Positions 15,332-24,886 are shown, numbered from the stretch's first letter. The stretch is DNA of 64,000 nucleotides from Butyrivibrio sp. CB08 (GCF_003625485.1 NZ_RAIR01000001.1:434001-498000); one strand, 5' to 3'. Numbers and translations are program-made. The notes: generated by a model not told the origin, from the letters alone.

Positions 15332-16354
15332 ATGATACAAGCAAAAGAAGCGTACTCAAAGATTGGTATGAGGTATACGCTAACCTACTTGCTTTACCTG
15401 GCAATCTGGATATTAGCTCTTTTTATTATTGGCTTAACTGGACTTCTTGAGAGTTTAGATTCAGGCATATTAACAGTTGTTGACATGGTACTTCGTTTTG
15501 CGATGCTCTATCCGCTTATGTACCTGGTTATCAGAAATGTGCCCAAATTTGACATCCCCAAGAAGAAGCTTGGAGCAGGAAAATTTATCGCATGTGCCAT
15601 CATCGGATACACCATTATGTATCTTTCAAATCTTTGCGGCATGATCCTTAATGGTATTGCTGGAAGATTTACAGGCAAAGGCGCGGTTGTACCCCTTCTT
15701 GATGCCTTCGAAGATACTAATCCAACTGTATGGCTTATATTTGCTGTTTTCCTTGCACCTGTATTTGAAGAGCTGCTGTTTAGAAAGTTTATCATCGACA
15801 GAGTGGGCAATTTTGGAGAGCTTCCAGCAATGCTTATTTCTGGTCTGATGTTTGGTCTTTTCCATCAGAACCTTTCACAGTTCGTTTATGCAACTACCCT
15901 TGGAATGTTTTTTGCATTCATTTACATAAGGACAGGCAGGGTCATATATACAATCCTTCTTCACATGATCATAAATGGCATCAATACTCTCGTTACAAGA
16001 AATGCCATGGGAAATGTTGATGTAGGAGAGATGATAAGACTTCTCAACAACGGTGACACTGAAGGGTATATGCAGTTTGTTCAGGAAAACAGTGCAGCCC
16101 TTACAGGAATGATGTTTATTGGTTTTGCAGTGATCATCCTCGTTATTGTTGGAATCGTTCTTATGATAGTAAACAGGAAAAGAGTTAGATTTGCATATCA
16201 TCCAGGAGAGGTTGAAAAGGGACACAGATTTAACACCACAATGGTGAATCCTGGAATGCTTCTTTACACAGCATTCTTTGTGGCAATGGTTGTTCTGGCA
16301 CAGTTTGGTATCGATATAGTAGCCACTGTTGCTCAGATCCTTAAACTTATATAA
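15332..16354 (+). CDS. CPBP (CAAX/Abi-type) intramembrane metalloprotease
   Basis: A 340-residue protein with about eight membrane helices. The CPBP motifs are intact: EELLFR (E146, E147, R151), FHQN (H178) and HMIIN (H211). Bacterial relatives cleave or bind membrane proteins and serve in bacteriocin self-immunity, secretion or surface-protein control. GAGAGGAG precedes the ATG. It follows the APH-like gene and is closed by a strong terminator. It is 9 kb from the repeat peptide, so an immunity role for that peptide is only speculation. Confidence 0.88.
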   Translation: MIQAKEAYSKIGMRYTLTYLLYLAIWILALFIIGLTGLLESLDSGILTVVDMVLRFAMLYPLMYLVIRNVPKFDIPKKKLGAGKFIACAIIGYTIMYLSNLCGMILNGIAGRFTGKGAVVPLLDAFEDTNPTVWLIFAVFLAPVFEELLFRKFIIDRVGNFGELPAMLISGLMFGLFHQNLSQFVYATTLGMFFAFIYIRTGRVIYTILLHMIINGINTLVTRNAMGNVDVGEMIRLLNNGDTEGYMQFVQENSAALTGMMFIGFAVIILVIVGIVLMIVNRKRVRFAYHPGEVEKGHRFNTTMVNPGMLLYTAFFVAMVVLAQFGIDIVATVAQILKLI

Positions 16355-16368
16355 TTCCATAAATAATT

Positions 16369-16398
16369 AAAGGAATGGCCTACGCCATTCCTTTTTTG
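16369..16398. terminator. Bidirectional intrinsic terminator
   Basis: AGGAATGGC-ctac-GCCATTCCT followed by T6. It separates the converging CPBP and histidine kinase genes. Its arms nearly repeat those of the terminator at 3741-3776. Confidence 0.88.
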
Positions 16399-16413
16399 TT
16401 TGCTAAGGGAGAA

Positions 16414-17715
16414 TCACACTTTTCTAAGCAGCAGTTCAACCACAAATCCGCCGTCATTGTAGTATTCCATACCTCCGCCCTGTTTGTTCATGTACATCTT
16501 ACACAGGTACATTCCAAGGCCGTATCCGGATTTATCAGAAGAGTTCTTGCCTCGATAATACTTTTCAGAGATAAGTGGAAGATCGTCCTTATCAACGCCA
16601 GGACCATAGTCCCTTATACGTATCTTGATAAAGCTTCCGCTCTTTCCATCGGCCATCAGCATATCTTCAGTTTCGGAGAAAGAAACTGAAATATCAGTTC
16701 CAGCGTACTTGGTGGAGTTACCAATAATGTTATCGATTACCTGATCCATGCGCTGTCTGTCCATGTAGACAAGACATGGGTGGATGTGATTTTCTAATAC
16801 GATTTTTCCATAAGAGGAGAGTGAACGTATTCTTTCTTCAAGAAGAACAGTGCTTTCTTCTTTGACGTTTAGCTCTACCTTTTCCATTTTCTCAAGGCTT
16901 GCGTGCATCACGTCACTCATGAGAGCACTTACGCTTTGGGCTTTGGATGAGATGGTCCGAACCTTATCAAGGGTGTCCTGGCATTCCTCTATGGGAGCGC
17001 CTTCTTCTTTCATTTTCCTTGAGTACTTAAGCTCTAGTACTTCACAGGTTGCTCCGATTACAGAAAGCGGAGTTTTGATGTCATGGCTAAGGCCCTGGAT
17101 CAGCTCTTTTCTTGCTATCTCAGCCTGTCGCTCACGGCTGATGGAGAGTTTTATCTGTTCACGCATCATGTCAAAGCCTTCAACAAAGCTTCCAAACATG
17201 TTGTCCTTGCGGATGGGCAGAGGCTTATCAAGATCGCCCTTTGCTATGTTGATGGCGAAATCTTTAAGTTCTTCGATGGGTTTTAAAAAAGATCTGTTCA
17301 TATAGAACATGAGAAGATAGCCAAGTACAAGGATAACTGCCCATAAAAGGGTGGCGGCGTAAAGAAACTGCTTCTTGGTATTGTCAAAGTTATCCAGCTT
17401 GTCATTCCATGCGACTTTTCCGATGTAGTCGCCATCCACTGTAAGGTCCAGGACAAGAGCGCCATCAACGTATAGTTCAGTGAGCTCCGGATTATTTATC
17501 TCTTTTGCCATAATGATCTCGCAGGAGTATTTTTCCTCAGCAAAAGACTCAGGCATCCCGTTTTCGAGATCCTGTTCTATCTGGTGAAGCTGATCGTTAT
17601 AGTATACGATGTCTCTTTTTCCATACTGGGTCTTTTCAGAAATCCTGTAGAAGAGTGAGATTCCTATGACCATGAGTATGGTAAAAGAAATAAATATCCT
17701 CTTTAAATTTTTCAT
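16414..17715 (-). CDS. Sensor histidine kinase of the ABC exporter operon
   Basis: A 433-residue membrane kinase. Helix 1 is at residues 6-24, an outside sensor of about 85 residues follows, then helix 2 near 113-132 (LLWAVILVLGYLLMFYM). A HAMP linker (FLKPIEELKDFAINIAKG), the phosphorylated H in GLSHDIKTPL, N-box NIIGNSTKYAG and G-boxes DYGPGVD and GYGLGMYL complete it. The start at 17715 overlaps the response regulator stop (ATGA). It probably senses envelope stress or a peptide substrate and controls the exporter genes upstream in the same operon. Confidence 0.9.
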   Translation of the reverse strand: MKNLKRIFISFTILMVIGISLFYRISEKTQYGKRDIVYYNDQLHQIEQDLENGMPESFAEEKYSCEIIMAKEINNPELTELYVDGALVLDLTVDGDYIGKVAWNDKLDNFDNTKKQFLYAATLLWAVILVLGYLLMFYMNRSFLKPIEELKDFAINIAKGDLDKPLPIRKDNMFGSFVEGFDMMREQIKLSISRERQAEIARKELIQGLSHDIKTPLSVIGATCEVLELKYSRKMKEEGAPIEECQDTLDKVRTISSKAQSVSALMSDVMHASLEKMEKVELNVKEESTVLLEERIRSLSSYGKIVLENHIHPCLVYMDRQRMDQVIDNIIGNSTKYAGTDISVSFSETEDMLMADGKSGSFIKIRIRDYGPGVDKDDLPLISEKYYRGKNSSDKSGYGLGMYLCKMYMNKQGGGMEYYNDGGFVVELLLRKV

Positions 17716-18437
17716 GACAGCTCTAAAATGTATCCCGTTCCCCAAACAGTCTTAATGAGCTTTGGCTCGTTGGGATTTTCCTCAATCTTTTCACGAAGCT
17801 TCCTTATATGTACGTTAAGCGTACTGTCGCTGAAAAAAGTATCTCCCCACACCTCGTCGAAGAGAACTTCCTTTTTTACTATTGTGCCCTTGTACTGATA
17901 GAGACAGTTAAGAAGGGCATATTCCTTGGCTTTTAGAGGGATGCTGTTTCCTTTGATGATGACGGACATGGTTGGATAGTCCATTATAAAATCCTTGGAA
18001 GGTGACGCACCCTCATCACCATTATCAGAAGCAGAAGCAGCATCTCCACTTGTTGTTGCCTCTTTCATCTGGGCAATCCTCTTAAGGTTTACCTTGACCT
18101 TTGCCAGAAGGATAGAGAGACTGTAGGGTTTCTTGATGTAGTCGTCGCCGCCGATGGACAGAGCAATAAGGACATCATCGTCGCTCTGTCTTGCGCTGAT
18201 AAACAGGATAGGAAGCTGCATGTCTTCCCTGAGTTTTTTGCAGACATCAAACCCTGAGCCGTCTCCAAGGTTTATATCAAGGAGCACCAGATCAGTGGTA
18301 TTTCCTTCTTCGAAAAATGTAAGACAGGACGCCGCGCTGTCTACATATTCTGTAGAAACGTCGAACATCCTGAAATACTCTGCAGTCATTTTTGCTAATT
18401 CAATTTCATCATCCACAATAAGACAGTTGTAATGCAT
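17712..18437 (-). CDS. OmpR-family response regulator
   Basis: A 241-residue regulator. The receiver has the acidic pair D9/D10, phosphorylation site D54 (LLDINLGD) and the conserved KPYS lysine. An S/D/E-rich linker of about 20 residues then joins it to a winged-helix DNA-binding domain (ALLNCLYQYKGTIVKKEVLF ... STLNVHIRKLREKI). It is the partner of the overlapping kinase gene and lies 38 bases downstream of the permease gene, so it is presumably autoregulated with the transporter. Confidence 0.92.
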   Translation of the reverse strand: MHYNCLIVDDEIELAKMTAEYFRMFDVSTEYVDSAASCLTFFEEGNTTDLVLLDINLGDGSGFDVCKKLREDMQLPILFISARQSDDDVLIALSIGGDDYIKKPYSLSILLAKVKVNLKRIAQMKEATTSGDAASASDNGDEGASPSKDFIMDYPTMSVIIKGNSIPLKAKEYALLNCLYQYKGTIVKKEVLFDEVWGDTFFSDSTLNVHIRKLREKIEENPNEPKLIKTVWGTGYILELS

Positions 18438-18475
18438 AACGTCATCTCCGTATGGATTATTGTAACATAAATCTA

Positions 18476-20854
18476 TTATTCTTCGGTAATCATCTTAACA
18501 GGTTCAAGGCTCTTTATCCTGCGTCCCATCACAGCTGCGGTCAAAAGAGCTACTCCGCAGATTATGATGGCCGTGAGAATATAGGATAAAACTCCGATGG
18601 TGAAGGTTACTTTCTTAAATCCAAAGATTGAGAATGTAGCCACCATGAGCTTACCTCCCAGGACAGGAGAGAGAAGCAGTCCTAATGTAACACCAATAAG
18701 AATTGCAGGAAGGTTTGACATCATAACCTGGAAGATGAGCTGCCTTGATGTAAAGCCAAGAGCCTTACTTACACCCAGGTTTCTCCACTGCTTGTTGATG
18801 TTGGTCCTGACAATAAGTGATTCAACAAAGGCCACCACAAGGATAGTGATAAGTACTACGAAATATGTAAAGACCTTCATTCCTGAGGTGATAATACCAA
18901 CAGTCTGGTGGGCAGCTTCTGCGTAGTCGGAGACAGTTACTTCTGGATAGGACTCCTTAAACTCTTTCTCAAAATCCGCAAAGGTCACGCCGTCCTTAAA
19001 GTTAACGCAGATATTCATGGTTTCTGGAAGAGAGGTTACCTTTGAGAGACCGTCTGTAGTCATGAATGCCATCATTCCCATGTTGTTCATGGTCTGGCAG
19101 ATTCCGCATACGATGTAGGATTCATCTGCCATGTTATTCTTAACTGTCACAACATCGCCGACTCCCGCTCCAAGCCTTGTGGATGTGTTGGTTGCCAGCA
19201 TGACTTCATTTGGGTACTTGGGCCAGCGACCCTCTATAATGGAACCGCCAACAATGGTTGATGTATCTGAAAAAGATCTGGTGGTGATACTCTGCTTGTT
19301 CTTTTTGTAATAGTAGTTGACACTCATCCAGGACTCACGTCTGGTGTTTTTAACGGTCTTCATGCTTTGGACATTCTTTTCCATGATCTCGTCTCCGGAG
19401 AGGAATGCGCCGTAAACATCAAAGCCTCCAGTTTCAAGGATGCCCTCATCGCTACCATAGGTGTCCGCCATTCCAAAGGCAACAATGGTAGATAAGGCAA
19501 GGATCATCATGATGAAGATTACGCCAAGCTGGTTCCTGAATCTTCCAAAGGTATCCTTCAGGGCCAGAGTCACTGCAATTGGAAAGGAAGTCTTGTCGAA
19601 AGAGAACAGGTTCTTTTTATAATTGTGAGTATTAACTCCGCCTCTAAGAGCAGACAAAACGCTTACCTTGCTGTATTCCCTGCCAAGCATTATGGTGAGG
19701 CCTGAGATCAGAAGGCAGATGCTGACAAATACTGTGATCGCCACTGGAATATTTACTGGCTGATTCCAACGTAGCCCCAGGGTAATGAGGATGATAATGC
19801 CAATCTTATCAAGAAGAAGAGCACCAACCACAATGCCTATAAGTGTGCCAAGACCTGAAACCAAAAGCAGCTGAAACAGCAGGATCAGGACAAGCTCTTT
19901 TACCGTGTAACCTGAAGCCTCCATGATGGCTGTGTTCTTCATGTTCGTCATGATGAAATTCTTGACGCTGAAGTTGATGATGACAATAGCTATTGCCAGG
20001 ATGATGATAGCGAAAAGAAATATCATAGCAACGAAGATGAGAGGAAGGATCATGGATCCTGTCTTCATAAGATCCGAAGGGATAACATTGATGCTTGGGA
20101 TCTTTACATCAGGGTGAGAATTGGTGTAATCGTTGTACCAGTTTATAAGATCATCAGTGATCTGATCAGAGAGGGCGTTGGTATCAAGGTGCTTCTTTTG
20201 GGCTGTATCAGTAAGCTGTGATTTAAGATACCTTGAATCTGTGGCACCCTTGGGATTTTCAAACTTAACGTCCTCATACATCCTGTCAGATACATAGACC
20301 TTGTAGATACCAAGGTTTAAGGGCGAGCAAAAGATATTATCCTCGTTGTAACCTGCAACCTTAAGATCATAGATGTTATCGCCGATCTTTATCTGAATAG
20401 TGGAACCTATTTCAAAAGTGGTGCTAAAGGATACAGGGACTATTGCCTCGTTTCCTGAAAGCCCTGCGGGGTCTATGCTAAGGGTCTGGATCTTAGTATC
20501 TTTTTCATAGCTGCTAAGATAGAAGGGATATTCAATCCAGGTCTTGCTTCCTTTTTTTCGGTACTTGGATTCACAAGCAAGGTACTCCTGAGTCTCGAAG
20601 TTCTTAAGATATACATTGCCCCTCATGATCTCTTCAAGCTTATCAACGATTGGCTCGCTGTTTCCTACGATAACCAGAATATCAGCTGCGTTTATCTTTT
20701 CTCTGTTGGTGTCAATTACCTTACCTGTATCCACCAGGAAAGAGGCGCTGATAAAGATAAAAAGAGAAGCCAGAGCCGACAGGATAAAGAAGGTGATCAT
20801 GTCGCTCTTTTGCTTTTTTATGTTATTCTTTGCGATAAAGAAAAATCTGTACAC
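18476..20854 (-). CDS. ABC transporter permease, FtsX/MacB type
   Basis: A 792-residue permease. There is a membrane helix at the N-terminus (ITFFILSALASLFIFISASF), a first outside domain (about 40-260), then three helices with FtsX signature around 275-400. A second outside domain (about 455-655) and three final helices (VFTYFVVLITILVVAFVESL onward) follow. This duplicated form is typical of Firmicutes peptide/antibiotic or lipoprotein ABC systems. It works with the ATPase encoded 29 bases upstream and the adaptor beyond it. Confidence 0.88.
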   Translation of the reverse strand: MYRFFFIAKNNIKKQKSDMITFFILSALASLFIFISASFLVDTGKVIDTNREKINAADILVIVGNSEPIVDKLEEIMRGNVYLKNFETQEYLACESKYRKKGSKTWIEYPFYLSSYEKDTKIQTLSIDPAGLSGNEAIVPVSFSTTFEIGSTIQIKIGDNIYDLKVAGYNEDNIFCSPLNLGIYKVYVSDRMYEDVKFENPKGATDSRYLKSQLTDTAQKKHLDTNALSDQITDDLINWYNDYTNSHPDVKIPSINVIPSDLMKTGSMILPLIFVAMIFLFAIIILAIAIVIINFSVKNFIMTNMKNTAIMEASGYTVKELVLILLFQLLLVSGLGTLIGIVVGALLLDKIGIIILITLGLRWNQPVNIPVAITVFVSICLLISGLTIMLGREYSKVSVLSALRGGVNTHNYKKNLFSFDKTSFPIAVTLALKDTFGRFRNQLGVIFIMMILALSTIVAFGMADTYGSDEGILETGGFDVYGAFLSGDEIMEKNVQSMKTVKNTRRESWMSVNYYYKKNKQSITTRSFSDTSTIVGGSIIEGRWPKYPNEVMLATNTSTRLGAGVGDVVTVKNNMADESYIVCGICQTMNNMGMMAFMTTDGLSKVTSLPETMNICVNFKDGVTFADFEKEFKESYPEVTVSDYAEAAHQTVGIITSGMKVFTYFVVLITILVVAFVESLIVRTNINKQWRNLGVSKALGFTSRQLIFQVMMSNLPAILIGVTLGLLLSPVLGGKLMVATFSIFGFKKVTFTIGVLSYILTAIIICGVALLTAAVMGRRIKSLEPVKMITEE

Positions 20855-20883
20855 TGCGTAATCCTTTCAAATGATGACTGTAA

Positions 20884-21702
20884 TTACCATCCCATATCCT
20901 GCAGGAAGTTTTTAAGACGCTGATGGCGGCTTCTGGCTTCTTCGATCATGGGATTGGCTTCATTCTTGTAATCTCCAACGTAGGGGCCAAGGTCGATCTC
21001 GTCGCTTATTACACCGTCTGCGAGATAGATGATCCTGTTGCCGCGCTCAGCAGCCTTGATGGTATGTGTGACCATAACAATGCTCTGGCCCTCGTCGTTT
21101 AAGTCGGAGAGGATATCAAGAACGTTTTCTGTATTCTGTGAGTTAAGAGCTCCAGTTGGCTCGTCTGCGAAAAGAACTTCAGGACTGTTTATAACTCCTC
21201 TGACCACCGCAACTCTTTGCTGCTGACCGCCAGACATCTGGGTTGGGAATTTACGGAAATCATTTTCTTCAATCTCAACCTTGTTAAGGAGTTTCTTGGC
21301 TTTTTCGGAAAGAGCCTTTCTGTCAGTAGTCTTTAAAAGACCGCAGACCATAACGTTATCCAGGGCGCTCATGCTGTCGTTAAGATAGTTTTGCTGGAAA
21401 ACAAAGCCCACGTGGTCCCTTCTGAACATGGCGAGCTTGTCATTGTTAAAGGTCTGTATCTGGGTCTCGTCTTTGCCATCGCCAGTATAGTAGGTGATGG
21501 TGCCCATACTTGGTCTGTCCATTCCTGATAGAGCGTATAGGAGAGTACTCTTACCAGATCCTGAGTTACCCATGATTACTGTGAAGTCTCCTTTATATAT
21601 GGAGAGGTTCAGATTCTTAAGTACGTGCTGCTGGACTGATCCGTTTGAAAATGTTTTAGATAGATCTCTTGCACTTAGTATTGTCTGTTTTTCCAAAGTC
21701 AT
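20884..21702 (-). CDS. ABC transporter ATP-binding protein, MacB/LolD type
   Basis: A 272-residue ATPase. Walker A GNSGSGKST (45-53), Q-loop FVFQQNYLND, signature MSGGQQQRV and Walker B VLFADEPTGAL are intact. The DEPTGAL form groups it with MacB/LolD exporters. A C-terminal extension of about 35 residues is charged. The start overlaps the stop of the adaptor gene by one base (TAATG). Confidence 0.92.
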   Translation of the reverse strand: MTLEKQTILSARDLSKTFSNGSVQQHVLKNLNLSIYKGDFTVIMGNSGSGKSTLLYALSGMDRPSMGTITYYTGDGKDETQIQTFNNDKLAMFRRDHVGFVFQQNYLNDSMSALDNVMVCGLLKTTDRKALSEKAKKLLNKVEIEENDFRKFPTQMSGGQQQRVAVVRGVINSPEVLFADEPTGALNSQNTENVLDILSDLNDEGQSIVMVTHTIKAAERGNRIIYLADGVISDEIDLGPYVGDYKNEANPMIEEARSRHQRLKNFLQDMGW

Positions 21703-23087
21703 TATTTATTCACCTTTACACCCATTCCGTCAGTTATTTCTTCAGAGTCTCTCCATACTACCAGATCGGATTCAACAAGACCTGATCTTATTTCTACCAT
21801 GTCCTCATTTCTGATTCCACACTCGACAAACTCTTTTTCTGCCTTGCCATCCTTAGCAATAAATACATAGCTTCCTTCCTCATCCTCTGAAAGAGCTTCT
21901 AAAGGAATACGGATAACTTCTGAAAGATTGGCGGTATGTATTTTTGATTTTGCTTCAAGACCAAGAATGATGTCATCGGAAGGCTCATCAAGAGTGATCT
22001 CAATGCCAATACCTGTGCCTGTTCCAGACTCCTTGGTCATTCTCTCGATTCGTGATACCTTACCTGCGTAGTCCTTGTTTTTTATATTAACAGTAGCAGG
22101 CTGTCCTTCCTCAACATTCACTATATCATACTTATTTACACTGCTTTTTATAACAATGTCAGAAGTGGACTTAAGTGTAAGAAGCTGAGTGCCTCTTCCT
22201 ATGGTGCTTCCTTCAGTTACGTTGATCTCTGTGACGATACCATCGAACTCTGCCTTGATGCCTTCCTTTGCTGCTGCGTAGTCTGCAAGCTTTTCGTTGC
22301 TTGAGATCTCATTGGCTTCCTTTACGGCTGTAAGATTTTCTTTTGCACCGGAAGTCATAAGAGCGTTTACTGTGCTGGCCTTCTGATTTGTCATCTCAGC
22401 CTTGTACTCTTTAAGGTTTGCAAGCTGTGTGTTAAGAGAGTCAAGCTCCTCCTGCATTCTTACGATGTCAGGATGGTATTGTTGCTCGTATACGTTGGTC
22501 TGGATGAGCTTCTGGAGGTTTTCATATTCATCAGAATCAGGCTTATCTGACCACTCAATGAGGGAAACCTGAAGCTTTGCGCCAAAGTCTGAAAGAGTAG
22601 CTTTCTTTTCAATAAGAGAGTTTGAAGTTCTTGTGATCTGAGCCTGGGTATCAGCGATCTGCTGATCAAGGACTGCCAGGTTTGTCTTTGCTTCGCTGTA
22701 GAGACCTGCTGTACGGCCGCCCATCTGCATTGAGTTGTTGTAGCTTCCAAGATCTGCCTTGGCCTGGAGATTTGTAAGGGCCTCAAGTCTTTCGATGTCT
22801 TCAAGATCGTAGGAGATGATAACGTCTCCCTTCTTTACAAAGTCGCCTTCCTTAATATTGATGCTTGCGATCCTTGCATCGATATCTGAGTAGTAAACCT
22901 TATCGAGGTTACTCTCTACATTTCCGTTTACTTCGATCTCGCTGTCTAAAGTTCCCTTATCTACTACATATGCATTTACAGACATTGCTGCGTTAGAACT
23001 TATGGAAACTCCGAAGATTGCTGTTGCTGCAACAAGCGCTGCGGAAATAAAAACTACTTTCTTATGTTCCTTTATTATTGTAATCAT
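21702..23087 (-). CDS. HlyD/MacA-like membrane fusion (adaptor) protein
   Basis: A 461-residue periplasmic-adaptor-type protein in a Gram-positive setting. One N-terminal helix (residues 9-31) is followed by a barrel-sandwich half (VDKGTLDSEIEVNGNV). A long coiled coil (about 105-260) comes next, then the other half hybrid (GIVTEINVTEGSTIGRGTQL) and a beta-barrel with RIPLEAL. Such adaptors pair with FtsX-type permeases, as in YknXYZ. It is the first gene of a five-gene operon running to the histidine kinase. Upstream bases 23140-23211 hold TTAAG repeats that may bind the response regulator. Confidence 0.88.
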   Translation of the reverse strand: MITIIKEHKKVVFISAALVAATAIFGVSISSNAAMSVNAYVVDKGTLDSEIEVNGNVESNLDKVYYSDIDARIASINIKEGDFVKKGDVIISYDLEDIERLEALTNLQAKADLGSYNNSMQMGGRTAGLYSEAKTNLAVLDQQIADTQAQITRTSNSLIEKKATLSDFGAKLQVSLIEWSDKPDSDEYENLQKLIQTNVYEQQYHPDIVRMQEELDSLNTQLANLKEYKAEMTNQKASTVNALMTSGAKENLTAVKEANEISSNEKLADYAAAKEGIKAEFDGIVTEINVTEGSTIGRGTQLLTLKSTSDIVIKSSVNKYDIVNVEEGQPATVNIKNKDYAGKVSRIERMTKESGTGTGIGIEITLDEPSDDIILGLEAKSKIHTANLSEVIRIPLEALSEDEEGSYVFIAKDGKAEKEFVECGIRNEDMVEIRSGLVESDLVVWRDSEEITDGMGVKVNK

Positions 23088-23189
23088 TTTTTTCCCCTTT
23101 TACTAAAACGTTTACTTTTGCTTCTGCAGTTACTTTACCGCTAAATTTTCCTTAAGTCTTAACCTGTCTCTTGTACAATTATTAATTGA

Positions 23190-23211
23190 TTCTTAACTGG
23201 GCAGTTAAGAA
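23190..23211. promoter_or_regulatory. Nine-base inverted repeat upstream of the exporter operon
   Basis: TTCTTAACT-gggc-AGTTAAGAA is perfect. Two more CTTAA copies occur at 23151 and 23158 (TTAAG on the minus strand), about 65-70 bases before the adaptor start. The promoter here lacks a good -35 box, which suits an activator-dependent start; the OmpR-type regulator of this operon is the obvious candidate. Confidence 0.4.
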
Positions 23212-23254
23212 ATTAAAAAGTGCGAAGCTCTGCACCTTGGCAATAGCTTCGCAC
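23211..23254 (-). terminator. Terminator of the alanine/glycine symporter gene
   Basis: On the minus strand GTGCGAAGC pairs with GCTTCGCAC around 17 bases, followed by TTTTTAATT. Confidence 0.75.
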
Positions 23255-23285
23255 ATATCTTTATTTATGGGGTTTTTGACTAAAG

Positions 23286-24785
23286 TTATGACACTTTTTG
23301 TATCTCCTGTTCGTGGAGCTCCTGAATCTCATCTACAGCAGAGAGCATAGGCTTTATCTTTTTACCTTTGATCTTTCTGTCTACGTAGTTCTGAGTGATC
23401 TTCATAACTGTTCCGGAAAGGGCGATGACTCCGATAAGGTTAGGAATCGCCATCATTCCGTTAAAGGTATCTGAAAGATCCCATGCGAGAGTGAGGTCCA
23501 TGGTAGCACCAATTACTACGAACAGAACAAATACAATACGGTAGTACTTGGCTGACTTGGTTCCAAAGAGGTATTCAAAACCTCTGCTTCCGTACTGACT
23601 CCAGCCAAGAACTGTAGAGAAAGCAAAGAACAGGATAGCAATGGCGATAAATGCTGCACCAGCCTTTCCATAAACAGTTGAGAAAGCTTCAGCAACAAGG
23701 GCAGTTGAAACCGCGTCAGATATAACTTCTCCTGTATCAAGGTTAACAAGACCACTTGAAAGAACTGCAAATGCAGTAAGGGTACAAACGATGATGGTAT
23801 CTGCAAAAACTTCGAAGATTCCCCACATACCCTGAACAACAGGCTCTCTTACGTTAGAAGAGGAGTGTACCATTACAGAAGAACCAAGACCTGCTTCGTT
23901 TGAGAAGACGCCTCGCTTCATTCCCCACTGCATAGCGTATGCAACGCCGCTTCCAACGATTCCGCCGCCTACGGCCTTCATTCCAAAGGCACCTTTGAAG
24001 ATAGAAACAAAAACAGGACCGATCTTATCGTAGTTAACTACTACAATGGCAATGGCGCATACGAGATAGATGATAGCCATAAAAGGAACCAGTCTCTCAG
24101 TTACGGATGCGATTCTTTTAAGTCCGCCAACTATTACAAGTCCTGCAAGAGCCATAAGGATAACACCTGTGAAAAGAGTTGGGATTCCAAAGGCGGAATT
24201 CATATTTACTGCGATAGAGTTGATCTGGCTCATATTACCTATACCAAATGAAGCAATAACGCAAAATACACTGAACATAACCGCAAGGAATGCTCCAATC
24301 TGAGCACATCCCTTTTTCTCGCCAAGACCGTACTTGAGGTAGTACATGGCGCCTCCGCACCACTCGTTGCGTTCGTTTCTTCTTCTATAATAAATACCAA
24401 GAACGTTCTCTGAGAAATTGGTCATCATTCCAAAGAATGCTACGATCCACATCCAGAAGATGGCTCCAGGACCGCCGGAAAGTATGGCTGCTGCAACACC
24501 AGCAATATTACCAGTTCCTATTGTGGCTGCCAGAGCAGTGCACAGGCTCTGGAACTGAGATATCTGCATGTCATCCTTTCCAGTGTGGGCAGTTACATGC
24601 TTGTCTACAAAAATGCCCCCGATAGTGTTCTTGATCCAATGCTTAATGTGTGTGATCTGGAATACCCTTGTCAGGATAGTCATCAGTATTCCTGTTCCAA
24701 CTAAAAGAACCAGCATGGGAAGTCCCCAGACAAACCCATTGACTGCGCCGTTGACCTGTTCAACGCTGCTTAAAAAATCACCCAT
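23286..24785 (-). CDS. Alanine/glycine:cation symporter (AGCS family)
   Basis: A 499-residue transporter with about eleven helices. AGCS hallmarks are present: FQSLCTALAATIGTGNIAGV near the N-terminus, GPGAIFWMW, and GMKRGVFSNEAGLGS in the middle. It imports alanine or glycine with sodium or protons. I placed the start at ATG 24785 (MGDFLSS) with AAGGAGGAG; the 35 extra residues of the longer frame would be coded by the mRNA leader. It is a single gene with its own promoter, leader hairpin and terminator. Confidence 0.92.
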   Translation of the reverse strand: MGDFLSSVEQVNGAVNGFVWGLPMLVLLVGTGILMTILTRVFQITHIKHWIKNTIGGIFVDKHVTAHTGKDDMQISQFQSLCTALAATIGTGNIAGVAAAILSGGPGAIFWMWIVAFFGMMTNFSENVLGIYYRRRNERNEWCGGAMYYLKYGLGEKKGCAQIGAFLAVMFSVFCVIASFGIGNMSQINSIAVNMNSAFGIPTLFTGVILMALAGLVIVGGLKRIASVTERLVPFMAIIYLVCAIAIVVVNYDKIGPVFVSIFKGAFGMKAVGGGIVGSGVAYAMQWGMKRGVFSNEAGLGSSVMVHSSSNVREPVVQGMWGIFEVFADTIIVCTLTAFAVLSSGLVNLDTGEVISDAVSTALVAEAFSTVYGKAGAAFIAIAILFFAFSTVLGWSQYGSRGFEYLFGTKSAKYYRIVFVLFVVIGATMDLTLAWDLSDTFNGMMAIPNLIGVIALSGTVMKITQNYVDRKIKGKKIKPMLSAVDEIQELHEQEIQKVS

Positions 24786-24815
24786 AAAAATCTCCTCCTT
24801 ACCGAAAAATACAAG

Positions 24816-24848
24816 AAAAAGGCGCACGAATATAATCGAAACGCCTTT
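24816..24848 (-). promoter_or_regulatory. Terminator-like hairpin at the start of the symporter mRNA
   Basis: On the minus strand AAAGGCG pairs with CGCCTTT around 17 bases and is followed by T-rich sequence. It begins within a few bases of the predicted transcription start, so nearly the first 33 bases of the mRNA form a terminator-like structure: attenuation or 5' end protection. Confidence 0.45.
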
Positions 24849-24857
24849 GTTTTGGAT

Positions 24858-24886
24858 AGTATACCATAATACTTTGATACTGTAAA
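24858..24886 (-). promoter_or_regulatory. Promoter of the AGCS symporter gene
   Basis: On the minus strand TTTACA and TATACT are separated by 17 bases. Confidence 0.65.

Noticed and set aside
15875..16360. Minus-strand 161-codon His/Cys-rich frame
   Set aside because: Antisense to the CPBP protease helices; no expression signal.
16414..23087. Exporter operon as the dedicated transporter of the repeat peptide
   Set aside because: The ATPase has no C39 peptidase domain needed to cut a GG leader, and the genes are 10 kb away.
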